Below are positions 16,643 through 24,488 of a stretch of 64,000 nt of DNA, in pieces (position 1 is the first letter of the stretch; each line of letters begins with the position of its first letter). Below the pieces are notes generated by a model. The model worked only from the letters and a program-made list of their open reading frames with translations. It was not told the origin of the DNA and did not search any database. Source of the DNA: Chryseobacterium pennae (lineage in GTDB: Bacteria > Bacteroidota > Bacteroidia > Flavobacteriales > Weeksellaceae); NCBI RefSeq assembly GCF_003385515.1, contig NZ_QNVT01000005.1:124001-188000 (forward strand), read 5' to 3'. The translations under genes and the position numbers were made by a program.

Positions 16643-17793
16643 CCTATGTTCATTAAATAAATTTTATCCCAATCCTTAGCTTTGTCAGGATATTGATAAT
16701 CCAATAATACCATTCCTACTCCGGAAATACCTTCCAGAAGCCCGGTATGTTCCACCCATACATCATTTTTAGGATCATAGGGGAACTTTATTCCTTTTTC
16801 CAGTTGTTGTAATGTAATAGACATCCAGTAATCGTGAGCTTCTTTGAGTTCCTCTCGTTGAAAAATTTTGAAAAATTTATTGAAAATATGTGATATTCCC
16901 GATGTACCATGACAGATTCCTGTGTCGATACAATCATGTGTTGTACTAGAAAATACGCCTGATTTATCCAACCTGATTTTTGCAGAATTTAAAACCATAT
17001 AAAGGCAGACGTCTTTAAGATTTTCATCTTGCAAAACGATATAAGCCTTCCATATACTGAGTGCTACACCTAAATCGCCATAGCACCATGCCAGCCTGTT
17101 TGCTAGTTGTTTTTCACCGGTAACCACATTTATCTTGGAAGGAAATATATGGGTTGCATTTTTATTTTCTTCATAGAGGTTTATAAGAAAATTAACAGTT
17201 CCTCTGATTAATTTCTCACAGGTTTCTTTCTCACAGTTTTTATGATAACATTCTGCTAAAAAAGAAATGATGGATGGCAAACCATGTGCCAGGCCAAGAT
17301 CGCAGATATTATCCTCTTTTACTATATGATCAATCCAAAAAAATGAATTGTTTTGTTCATGTCTTAAATGGTCAACATATGACACTATTTTTGCTACTGT
17401 GTCAAATCTTTGAATTTCAATGAAATAAAGACCTAATCCAATAAGACCTGTGAATAAATCATATTCTTTTTTGTCTACACAGGTAGCTAGTAATTCTAAG
17501 AAAAATTCGATAGAATCTTCTTCTATTGCATCAATATCTTCATCAGTAATAATGTTGGCAGTATGTAAAAGCCTCATAAAATAGGTTACCGCCAGACTGC
17601 CACTGGCAAATGAATAATGAGGAGCTTCAGAAGCCAGGTCGATGAGATTTTCAACTCTTTCAATCTCTACATCCTCATGGTAAAATAATGAATAATAACT
17701 ACTGCCCAGGCTGAAGGTAATGTTTTCAGCTTTGTCCTCATTGCATTTTTTTGAAATTTCGTTTAGAAAAAAATCAATTTTATCTTTATACAT
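16639..17793 (-). CDS. lanC: Lanthipeptide cyclase LanC, 384 aa
   Basis: LanC catalyses Michael addition of Cys thiols to dehydro residues, forming lanthionine rings at a zinc site. The zinc ligands are visible: C237 in RLAWCYGDLG, and C294-H295 in DTGICHGTSG. The conserved active-site His is H170 in LGLAHGLPS. The protein has the alpha-barrel size and repeated Gly-rich pattern of LanC. Its start overlaps the end of the flavin oxidoreductase gene by 8 bases and its end overlaps lanB by 4, so expression is tightly coupled. Confidence 0.92.
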   Translation of the reverse strand: MYKDKIDFFLNEISKKCNEDKAENITFSLGSSYYSLFYHEDVEIERVENLIDLASEAPHYSFASGSLAVTYFMRLLHTANIITDEDIDAIEEDSIEFFLELLATCVDKKEYDLFTGLIGLGLYFIEIQRFDTVAKIVSYVDHLRHEQNNSFFWIDHIVKEDNICDLGLAHGLPSIISFLAECYHKNCEKETCEKLIRGTVNFLINLYEENKNATHIFPSKINVVTGEKQLANRLAWCYGDLGVALSIWKAYIVLQDENLKDVCLYMVLNSAKIRLDKSGVFSSTTHDCIDTGICHGTSGISHIFNKFFKIFQREELKEAHDYWMSITLQQLEKGIKFPYDPKNDVWVEHTGLLEGISGVGMVLLDYQYPDKAKDWDKIYLMNIG

Positions 17794-18703
17794 ATTGGCT
17801 TAATATTTCGATAGCGGTTAAAGAATCTTTGTGTGTTCTGGAGATATTATTAAAGATAAATTCATTGTATCCATAAAGTTCTTTGAACTCCAGAAGTTTT
17901 TCATGAAAAAAGTTTCCGTCTCCGATAAGATTTATACTATTTAAATCATTATTGGTACTGCTTTTGGCAACTTTTATTGCTTTTTGTTTTGTTTTATGAC
18001 AGCAGCCAGAAAAGGTCAATACCATTGAAGGTTCTTTTCCATGTTTTGCTTTGTATTCTGCTTTAAAGTTTTGTAACTCTTCTTTTAAATAGTCTTTGTT
18101 GGATCCTACATGAAATATAGATCTTGCAAAGTTAAGATCATGCTGTAAAGACACATTCAATCCGGAATGTGAAGAGCCCATATACCATACATCAGGAATA
18201 TTACCTTTATAAGGCGGAATAATTAAATCTTTTTTAAGAAATTCACTTTCTTCCCTTAAGAAACTTAAGGTAGATTCCAGTTTTGGAAGGAAAGATGAAT
18301 AGTAGGTATCCTTATCAACACCTGCATTAAAGTATTGAAAATCATATTCACCAACCAAACCTTTTACAAATCCAAGATCTATTCTTTTTGGGTATAAGCT
18401 GGACAACAGTTTGTAATTATGAGCTACTCTGAATGGACTTTGCAGAGGCAGAATAATTCCTGCAATTCCTATTTTTATTTTATCTGTTAATCCTAATAAG
18501 ATGGGAAGTAGCATTTCAGGAGTAGACCAGGCCATATCATGTGCTTTTGAAAAATAATTTTCAGTAACCCAGAATCTTGAGAAACCAATTTCGTCTGCTC
18601 TTGTAGCATAATCGATGATGTCGTATAATGACTTTTTAGAATTGTTGAGTGAATTTTCTCTGATTCCAAACTCTAAAAGACCTATTTTTAATTTTTTTGC
18701 CAT
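17786..18703 (-). CDS. Luciferase-like (LLM) flavin-dependent oxidoreductase, 305 aa, lanthipeptide operon
   Basis: The (beta/alpha)8 luciferase-like fold is shown by KIGLLEFGIR at strand 1, ADEIGFSRFWVTENY, the IKIGIAGIILPLQSPFRVAHNY stretch that normally lines the flavin pocket, and KRIDLGFVKG. Length is typical. It sits between precursor and lanC and so probably tailors the peptide. Known luciferase-fold partners of lanthipeptides include reductases that turn dehydroalanine into D-alanine, and decarboxylating or oxidising enzymes also exist, so the reaction is open. Flavobacteria are not known to make F420, so FMN is the likely cofactor. The start is ATG at 18703, 61 bp after the precursor stop, behind a hairpin. 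Confidence 0.82.
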   Translation of the reverse strand: MAKKLKIGLLEFGIRENSLNNSKKSLYDIIDYATRADEIGFSRFWVTENYFSKAHDMAWSTPEMLLPILLGLTDKIKIGIAGIILPLQSPFRVAHNYKLLSSLYPKRIDLGFVKGLVGEYDFQYFNAGVDKDTYYSSFLPKLESTLSFLREESEFLKKDLIIPPYKGNIPDVWYMGSSHSGLNVSLQHDLNFARSIFHVGSNKDYLKEELQNFKAEYKAKHGKEPSMVLTFSGCCHKTKQKAIKVAKSSTNNDLNSINLIGDGNFFHEKLLEFKELYGYNEFIFNNISRTHKDSLTAIEILSQYV

Positions 18704-18716
18704 GATAAGCTTTTAA

Positions 18717-18742
18717 AAGCAGCTACTCCCTGGGGAGTAGCT
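18717..18742 (-). terminator. Hairpin between precursor and biosynthetic genes (partial terminator or RNA stabiliser)
   Basis: AGCTACTCCC (18721-18730) and GGGAGTAGCT (18733-18742) are a perfect 10-bp inverted repeat with a 2-base loop. On the minus strand it follows the precursor stop and is followed by GCTTTT, a weak T-tract, just before the oxidoreductase start codon. Such a leaky stem would let precursor mRNA exceed enzyme mRNA. Confidence 0.65.
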
Positions 18743-18764
18743 TTCTTTTGTAAAATGTTCTGAT

Positions 18765-18950
18765 TTAGAATGATCCGCAGATACATGCATTAGAAGATCT
18801 AGTACTTCCAGCTGTACATGTCCAGTGTGTACAGTCAGCAATAGATGTGAATGCTAATTTTCCTGCCTTTACAGACTTCATTTCGTCAGAGTTCAATTGT
18901 GATAACTTCTCTTTTTTAAGAGTTAACTTTTTTGTAAGCTTTTTGCTCAT
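18765..18950 (-). CDS. lanA: Class I lanthipeptide precursor peptide, 61 aa
   Basis: The leader KKLTLKKEKLSQLNSDEMKS followed by VKAG (to residue 30) matches the Bacteroidota class I lanthipeptide leader pattern LxLKKxxIxxLNxxEMxxVxGG. The A29-G30 pair takes the place of the double glycine. The core, residues 31-61, has four Cys (40, 45, 56, 58) and ten Ser/Thr, enough for up to four (methyl)lanthionine rings, with extra hydroxy residues that could become dehydroalanine or dehydrobutyrine. The C-terminal CICGSF holds two close Cys. It is the first gene of the operon, directly before the LLM oxidoreductase, lanC and lanB. A plus-strand ORF over the same bases has no coding support. Confidence 0.9.
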   Translation of the reverse strand: MSKKLTKKLTLKKEKLSQLNSDEMKSVKAGKLAFTSIADCTHWTCTAGSTRSSNACICGSF

Positions 18951-19122
18951 GGTTAAAAAATTTAAAATTTACCTACTCGTTAGCTTTTCGGTTTCCGCTT
19001 TATATGTATTAATTGTAATACCTTATTGATTGTTAATGCTATTTGTAATACCTTGTTTTGGAGAATAATTGGAGGTGTTAAAAATCTTCAAAACAAAATT
19101 TATTCTTGTTTTATCCAACGAA

Positions 19123-19962
19123 TTACTTGCGTTTATCTTTATTGTAATTAACATCTATATTGGAGATAAAACTTCCCATGCTGGTCTCCCAATCTCCCTG
19201 ACTCTGATAATGATATAACAGATCATTTGACAATGTCTTCTTGGCTGATATTCCAAATATGAAAGCTGTATCCTCCTGAGGAATACTTTCTACGAGTTGT
19301 AAGGTAATAGCCAGTTTATCCAGATGAGTATAGATGAGTTTATATTCTTGAAGATCAATTGTTTGCCAGCCTGTTGTGGTGGTTTTGAATATTATATTTT
19401 CATTAAGAAGAGATTCATAAGGCAATCCATCCTTAACGCTATATATATTTAGCTTTAAAGTAATTTCTTTAAATCTTGAACTGGGAATAATATGAAAGCT
19501 ATAGCTGTTAAGCTTAGTCCAGTTGTAAATATTGAATATTTGACCTTGTTCAATGGTAGGAACGTTTTGATCAAACATTTTAGAGAAGGTAAACATAGGT
19601 CTTTTTTTTGCCCCTATTATTTCTCTTTTAGTTTTTTGTCCTGTCAGATTAATTTCCTGAATGGCATTCACCTTTTTGCCTAATTTGATATCAGCATTCT
19701 TGATGATTTCATTTACTGTAAGCTTTTTACTTTCATATCCGTTAGCTTCAATAATGACATAATCATTTTTATTCGTGTTATTAGGAATCTCCAAAGAATA
19801 GTTACCATTGATATCGGTAATCGTACTTACTTTTTCTTTCCCTATACTTATTGAACTATATGAAACAGCTTCTCTATCTTCATTCGTGACAGTACCTGAA
19901 ATTTTTTGTGAAAAAACAGGCATAGTAAGTAATAAGGCACAGATGGCCATTACAATCCTCAT
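19123..19962 (-). CDS. Secreted protein with carboxypeptidase-D-regulatory-like domain, 279 aa
   Basis: A signal peptide (MRIVMAICALLLTMPVFSQ) is followed by a CarboxypepD_reg-like beta-sandwich (about 20-95, KISGTVTNEDREAVSYSSISI with TDINGNYSLEIP), as found at the start of many Bacteroidota outer-membrane proteins. A linker and a C-terminal beta-rich domain (about 150-275) follow. There is no TonB plug or barrel. It lies upstream of the lanthipeptide precursor on the same strand with a 172-bp gap, so it may be separately transcribed. A role in immunity or surface binding is only a guess. Confidence 0.7.
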   Translation of the reverse strand: MRIVMAICALLLTMPVFSQKISGTVTNEDREAVSYSSISIGKEKVSTITDINGNYSLEIPNNTNKNDYVIIEANGYESKKLTVNEIIKNADIKLGKKVNAIQEINLTGQKTKREIIGAKKRPMFTFSKMFDQNVPTIEQGQIFNIYNWTKLNSYSFHIIPSSRFKEITLKLNIYSVKDGLPYESLLNENIIFKTTTTGWQTIDLQEYKLIYTHLDKLAITLQLVESIPQEDTAFIFGISAKKTLSNDLLYHYQSQGDWETSMGSFISNIDVNYNKDKRK

Positions 19963-20356
19963 CGTAGTTATTAGATTTTAATTATTAATTTTTTCTTGAG
20001 CCAATATAGGAATTAATTTGTATTAATCACCATCGTAGGAATAAAATGGTGGTGTTTTTTTTATTGTATATGTATTATTTGATCATAATATGTGTGTTAT
20101 TTTTATAATATATCAAAAAATAATATTGAATTTGTAAACGGGTGAAATCTGTTTGTTGTTATTTATTGAAGGGGTGATTAGCCTGTATATATTCATAATA
20201 ATTCTAATTTTAATGATATATATAAATTGCAATTTCATTTTTTATTAAAAAAATAAAATTCACCTTGAATTAGGTGAATTTTTTGTCTTTTTTATCTTAT
20301 TTTTTCAGTGGAAATATGATTTTTTTACACTGCTAATGTTTAACCGGTGTTTTTAG
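19963..20356. other. AT-rich intergenic region, no gene
   Basis: These 394 bases lie between the secreted-protein start and the acyl-CoA synthetase stop. I see the synthetase terminator at 20255-20282 and a second hairpin with arms ATCACCAT (20026-20033) and ATGGTGGT (20046-20053) followed by eight T on the plus strand, with no gene in front of it. No ORF and no exact promoter box are visible. Confidence 0.5.
20255..20282 (-). terminator. Terminator of the acyl-CoA synthetase gene
   Basis: AAAATTCACCT (20255-20265) and AGGTGAATTTT (20272-20282) form a perfect 11-bp stem with a 6-base loop. On the minus strand a T-rich tract follows. Confidence 0.75.
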
Positions 20357-21982
20357 TTATAGATTTTTTACATTTTCCAGTCCCATTTCTTTCATAGAAA
20401 TCTCCCGCATTTCCACTTTTCTGATCTTTCCTGAAATGGTCATTGGAAATTCATCCACGAATTTCCAGTATTTCGGAACTTTATAATGGGCAATTTTTCC
20501 TTTACAATATTCTAAAAGTTCTTCTTCAGTGATTGTAAATCCTTGTCTTACTTTTACCCATGCCATTACTTCTTCGCCGAATTTTTCACTCGGAATGCCA
20601 ATGATCTGAACATCCAGAATATGGGTATAGGTATATAAAAAGTCCTCAATTTCTTTAGGTGAAATATTTTCTCCACCACGGATGATAAGGTCTTTAATTC
20701 TTCCGGAAATGGTAATATAACCGTCTTTATCCATTACTGCCATATCTCCGGTGTGCATCCATCGGGAGTCATCCAGCACTTTTTTTGTATTTTCCGGATC
20801 ATTCCAGTATTTCAGCATAACAGAGTAGCCTCTTGTACAAAGTTCTCCATGTTCACCACGTTTCAGGATTCTTCCGTTTTCATCAATAATCTTGATCTCA
20901 AGGTGATCCTGAACGGTTCCTACTGTACTGACCTGTTTCTCCAATGGAGTGCCAATTAAAGTTTGAGTAGATACCGGAGATGTTTCAGTCATTCCGTAGC
21001 AGATGCTCATTTCTTTAATATTCATAAGGCTTTCCACTTTCTTCATTATTTCCGGAGGACATACTGACCCAGCCATTACACCGGTTCTTAAGCTTGAAAA
21101 ATCATACGTGTCAAAATCTTTTACCGCAAGTTCAGCAATAAACATAGTAGGGACTCCATATAATGATGTACATTTCTCATCCGAAACAGCTTTTAATGTA
21201 ATGTCCGGATCAAAACTATCATTTGGTATGACCATGCAGGCTCCATGGGTTGTACAACAGATATTTCCGATAACCATTCCGAAGCAGTGATAAAAGGGAA
21301 CAGGAATGCATACCCGGTCTTTTTCTGTATACTTTAAGCGGATGCCGATAAAATATCCGTTGTTTAAGATGTTGTGATGGGAGAGGGTAACTCCTTTTGG
21401 AAATCCTGTGGTTCCTGATGTATATTGAATATTGACAGGATCATCGAACTGTACATGTTCCTCGAAACTATGAAGAACCTCATCAGAAATCTCCTGTCCG
21501 TTATTCACAAATGCTTCCCAGGTATCATCAAAGAAAATTTCGTGCTCCAAAGTAGGACAAACCTCCTTGGCGTATTCCACCATTTCTTTATAATTGCTGG
21601 TCTTAAAGCTTAAAGAAGAAAAAATAAAACGGATTTCAGACTGATTGAGTACATACGTAAGCTCATGGGTTCTGTAAGCCGGATTGATATTCACTAAAAT
21701 GGTACCGATTCTGGCAGTAGCATACTGTAAAAGAACCCATTCATAACGGTTGGAAGACCATATTCCTATTCTGTCTCCTGCTTTGGCTCCTAAAAATATC
21801 AGGGCCTTAGCAATGGCAGTTGTTTGATTATAAAACTCCTGATAAGTTGCTCTGTAATCCTGATGAACACTGATAAGTGCTTCTTGGTTGGGGAATTTTT
21901 CTACAGTACTTTTAAGATTTCCTCCAATAGTCTGTCCTAATAATGGAATTTCAGATGCTCCATAAACATATGATAAAGGCAT
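20357..21982 (-). CDS. AMP-binding acyl-CoA synthetase (fatty acid-CoA ligase type), 541 aa
   Basis: This is an ANL-superfamily enzyme that adenylates a carboxylic acid with ATP and transfers it to CoA. Visible signatures: the P-loop YTSGTTGFPKG (about 189-199), SICYGMTETSPVST (A5-like), the hinge motif MHTGDMAVMDKDGYITISGRIKD and the C-terminal catalytic Lys region MTISGKIRKVEMRE. Length fits medium/long-chain acyl-CoA ligases. Specificity is uncertain between fatty acids and short branched acids. It is monocistronic with its own terminator, and ATG at 21982 is the natural start. Confidence 0.88.
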   Translation of the reverse strand: MPLSYVYGASEIPLLGQTIGGNLKSTVEKFPNQEALISVHQDYRATYQEFYNQTTAIAKALIFLGAKAGDRIGIWSSNRYEWVLLQYATARIGTILVNINPAYRTHELTYVLNQSEIRFIFSSLSFKTSNYKEMVEYAKEVCPTLEHEIFFDDTWEAFVNNGQEISDEVLHSFEEHVQFDDPVNIQYTSGTTGFPKGVTLSHHNILNNGYFIGIRLKYTEKDRVCIPVPFYHCFGMVIGNICCTTHGACMVIPNDSFDPDITLKAVSDEKCTSLYGVPTMFIAELAVKDFDTYDFSSLRTGVMAGSVCPPEIMKKVESLMNIKEMSICYGMTETSPVSTQTLIGTPLEKQVSTVGTVQDHLEIKIIDENGRILKRGEHGELCTRGYSVMLKYWNDPENTKKVLDDSRWMHTGDMAVMDKDGYITISGRIKDLIIRGGENISPKEIEDFLYTYTHILDVQIIGIPSEKFGEEVMAWVKVRQGFTITEEELLEYCKGKIAHYKVPKYWKFVDEFPMTISGKIRKVEMREISMKEMGLENVKNL

Positions 21983-22042
21983 AGTAAAAAGATTTGGTGA
22001 AATAAAATTAACAATAATATCTTGAACTATAGCCTATGAATG

Positions 22043-22717
22043 CTAATTTTCCTGTGAATCGATCTCCTTTAGCTGTTTCAGGTTTTTATCCAGTTTTTTG
22101 ATGATACTTCCATATACCAGTTTGTAGTAAAACCAGATCATAGATACAGCAAGAAGCGTACTGACTGTAATTCCAACAATAATGATGGTGAGATTAGAGT
22201 TGGTAGGCTGTATATTTTGAGTGTTTAAAGTATAAAAGATAAAGGCAATTAATACAAATGTAAACATAAGCAGCAATACAATGCTGATAAGAATAAATGC
22301 ATTGACGGTCTTCTTGAATTTAATAATCCGGGTAATAAGCCCTTTAAGATTTTCTTCAATTTTGATTTTTCGGTAGTTCTGATAAAATTTCAGTACAAAA
22401 TACGCCGTAATCAGTAAGCTTAGAATTTTAATAGCAAGATAAAAATGTCCGAAGTTGTTTTCTACTTCTGTGGCTTCCTGGGCTCCCAACCTTTCAAGCA
22501 CATTACGGAAGCTATCCGATTCTTCCTCCTGAAAGAAGTAAAATAACCCCAAAACTGAAAAAAACATAAACTCTACAACACTGATCCAGAAAATATACTT
22601 TACATAATTGCGTGATTTTCTGTTCAACATCCGAAGAATCTCACTGTTGTCATATTTTGGCTCTACAGGTTGTTCCTGCCAAGTCTTCTTAAAGCTATCT
22701 AAATCAAATTCAGGCAT
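22043..22717 (-). CDS. Four-helix membrane protein paired with ECF sigma factor (putative anti-sigma partner), 224 aa
   Basis: A soluble N-terminus of about 38 residues (DLDSFKKTWQEQ) precedes four hydrophobic helices at about 41-62, 92-112, 138-163 and 176-200, then a short charged tail. Its start overlaps the sigma factor's end by 8 bases, so translation is coupled. That arrangement usually means an anti-sigma factor. No zinc-binding ZAS motif or FecR domain is present, so it would be an unusual one. The short N-terminal KTWQEQ opening is common in small Bacteroidota membrane proteins next to ECF sigma factors. Confidence 0.65.
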   Translation of the reverse strand: MPEFDLDSFKKTWQEQPVEPKYDNSEILRMLNRKSRNYVKYIFWISVVEFMFFSVLGLFYFFQEEESDSFRNVLERLGAQEATEVENNFGHFYLAIKILSLLITAYFVLKFYQNYRKIKIEENLKGLITRIIKFKKTVNAFILISIVLLLMFTFVLIAFIFYTLNTQNIQPTNSNLTIIIVGITVSTLLAVSMIWFYYKLVYGSIIKKLDKNLKQLKEIDSQEN

Positions 22718-23201
22718 ATTTTTCCATCTGTTCTTTAAGGGTTTTCTTTAATCTGTTCATTTTCACACGTGCATTGACTTCAGTGATTCCGAGGTTTTCT
22801 GCAATATCCTTGTAAGGCAGATCGTCAAGATACATCATGACAATGGCTCTTTCTATATTAGGAAGAGTCTTGATGACAGTGTACAAAAGCGAAATCTGTT
22901 GTTGTTTTTCATCATCATCTTCCACAAAATCTCTGTGGTTGATATCCAGTTCATTGGTAGGAAGGCTTTTGCTTTTTTTTCTAAAGAGGGTAATGGCTGT
23001 ATTAAGCGCTACACGGTACATCCATGTTGAAATCTTGGAGTTTCCTTTGAAAGAGTCATAACTTCTCCAGAGTTGCAATACAATTTCCTGGAAAAGATCC
23101 TCTTCATCTTCCAGCGAATTGGTATATAAGCGCGATACTTTAATAATCAGGCCCTGATTATCTTTGATGAGCTGCGCAAATTCTTTTTCTCTGGAATTCA
23201 T
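22710..23201 (-). CDS. ECF-type RNA polymerase sigma factor, 163 aa
   Basis: A sigma-70 family group IV factor. Region 2 contains NSLEDEEDLFQEIVLQLWRS and the -10 binding stretch WMYRVALNTAIT. Region 4 has the helix-turn-helix DLPYKDIAENLGITEVNARVKMNRLKKTL. I place the start at the ATG at 23201 (MNSREKEFAQLIKD). The 28 in-frame codons upstream lack conservation to the fold and would begin in low-complexity sequence. It is the first gene of a two-gene unit with the membrane protein. No exact -7 box was found upstream. Confidence 0.9.
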   Translation of the reverse strand: MNSREKEFAQLIKDNQGLIIKVSRLYTNSLEDEEDLFQEIVLQLWRSYDSFKGNSKISTWMYRVALNTAITLFRKKSKSLPTNELDINHRDFVEDDDEKQQQISLLYTVIKTLPNIERAIVMMYLDDLPYKDIAENLGITEVNARVKMNRLKKTLKEQMEKYA

Positions 23202-23396
23202 AGATGTATAATGGCACGAAGATAATAATAATGTGGTAATTGGAGAAGAATAATTATTGTGAACGGGAAGAAAGGTAAAAAGCAAAGAAAAAGAAATGGC
23301 AAAAAAACTTGAAAAAAGGATAAAGAAATAACCTGATTTGTAAAATTACCTTCTTAGCTTTCTTCGTGCGTGCGCTCATTTCCTGTGAAATTTACG

Positions 23397-23404
23397 TATC
23401 TTTG
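23397..23404 (+). promoter_or_regulatory. -7 box of rnpB
   Basis: TATCTTTG fits TAnnTTTG exactly, 7 bp before the RNase P RNA 5' end at 23411, which is where transcription should begin. The -33 TTG is not obvious. Confidence 0.6.
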
Positions 23405-23410
23405 CGCCCA

Positions 23411-23730
23411 CGAGAAAATCGGCTTGTTGATTTCCCGTTTACGGGAGGTAGGAAAGTCCGGACACCACAGAGCAGCAAAACGGATAACATCCGTCACCCG
23501 TGAGGGTAGGACAAGTGCAACAGAAAGCAAGTACAGTTCGGCTGTAGTGAAACCAGGTAAACTCTTTGCGGTGCAATGGTAAGTATATCGGTTCTTTTCA
23601 GTAATGGAAATAGGGGCGGCTCGTCCTGAAAACCGAGGGGTAATCAGCTCAAGTTTTGCAGCAATGTAAGACGTAGATAAATAACAGGCACTTCTTCGGA
23701 AGTACAAAATCCGGCTTATAGATTTTCTCG
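23411..23730 (+). ncRNA. rnpB: RNase P RNA, bacterial class A
   Basis: This is the catalytic RNA that trims the 5' leader of pre-tRNAs. The 5' and 3' ends form P1 (CGAGAAAATC with GATTTTCTCG). The universally conserved 5' core contains GGAGGTAGGAAAGTCCGGAC (a one-base variant of the usual GAGGAAAGTC). ACAGAAAGC, GTGAAACCAGGTAAACTC and the 3' core region with TAGATAAATAACAGG follow. A T-tract follows P1 directly. A 130-codon minus-strand ORF over this region is an artefact of the RNA sequence. Confidence 0.96.
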
Positions 23731-23910
23731 TTTTTTTACAATACAATTTTCTAAAGTACTTTTTCCTGAAATTATCATTGCTGTATGTATTTGTAATATA
23801 GTATTTTATGTTTTTATAATTCCAATATAAGACCTTTAGCAGGCTAAATAAGACCTATCAACGACTTTTATATTTTTCTGTTATCTCAAATTTGTCTTAA
23901 AGAGACCGAG

Positions 23911-24441
23911 ATGAAAACAGAAATAACTTTACAATCAGTTCCGGAAGAAAAACCTGGCTTTATTGCTATCATACTCTATCTGGCTTTTATATACGGATTA
24001 TTTTGGGTAATTAATCAAGGCCTGATCTATCTTTTCCGTGATATAACAAACGAACTATTAGTAAAAATATTCAATAATATTATATGGATAGGATATATGT
24101 TTTTACATTATAAAGTTGTAAAATATTTTCTTTATCTGATACAGAAACAAAGAAGAAGTCCTGTTATTCTTCCTGTTTTGAGTATTTCAGAAATGGGAAT
24201 AAATTATTATACAGAAAGCAAGAAAACAGAATGGAAAGATATTTCAGAAATACAGATTATAGATGCGGTACTTTCTGTAACTGTGGATCTTAATTCAGAA
24301 AAAGATTTTAAACTGAACCTATTCAAGACAGATCTTCAAAAACAAATGACGCAGGACAATTTTGAAAAATTACTGGAATATCATTATAAAAAAGACGTAT
24401 ATATTTACAATACTCCATCATCCTGCGGATGTGGATGCTGA
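23911..24441 (+). CDS. Small membrane protein with Cys-rich tail, 176 aa
   Basis: It has two hydrophobic helices (about 16-43 and 48-80), then a soluble domain with WKDISEIQIID-like strands, and ends in SSCGCGC. The following gene is GRDP-like. In many bacteria a GRDP-type domain sits beside membrane proteins with C-terminal Gly/Cys-rich tails (the TIGR04222 group). The tail and pairing suggest a related arrangement, but the body does not clearly match, so this is an inference. The Cys-Gly repeat could bind metal or be modified. The start is ATG at 23911, with 47 bp to the next gene, so they form one operon. Confidence 0.7.
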   Translation: MKTEITLQSVPEEKPGFIAIILYLAFIYGLFWVINQGLIYLFRDITNELLVKIFNNIIWIGYMFLHYKVVKYFLYLIQKQRRSPVILPVLSISEMGINYYTESKKTEWKDISEIQIIDAVLSVTVDLNSEKDFKLNLFKTDLQKQMTQDNFEKLLEYHYKKDVYIYNTPSSCGCGC

Positions 24442-24488
24442 TTGAATACTTGTTTTAAAAAAGCATTAATCAATTAAGATTTTAACCT

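Noticed and set aside
18847-19029. Plus-strand ORF over the lanthipeptide precursor
   Set aside because: It is antisense to a precursor with a textbook leader and has no features of its own.
23354-23746. 130-codon minus-strand reading frame
   Set aside because: It lies entirely across RNase P RNA, whose P1 pairing and conserved cores are clear; the Cys/Arg-rich translation has no protein features.
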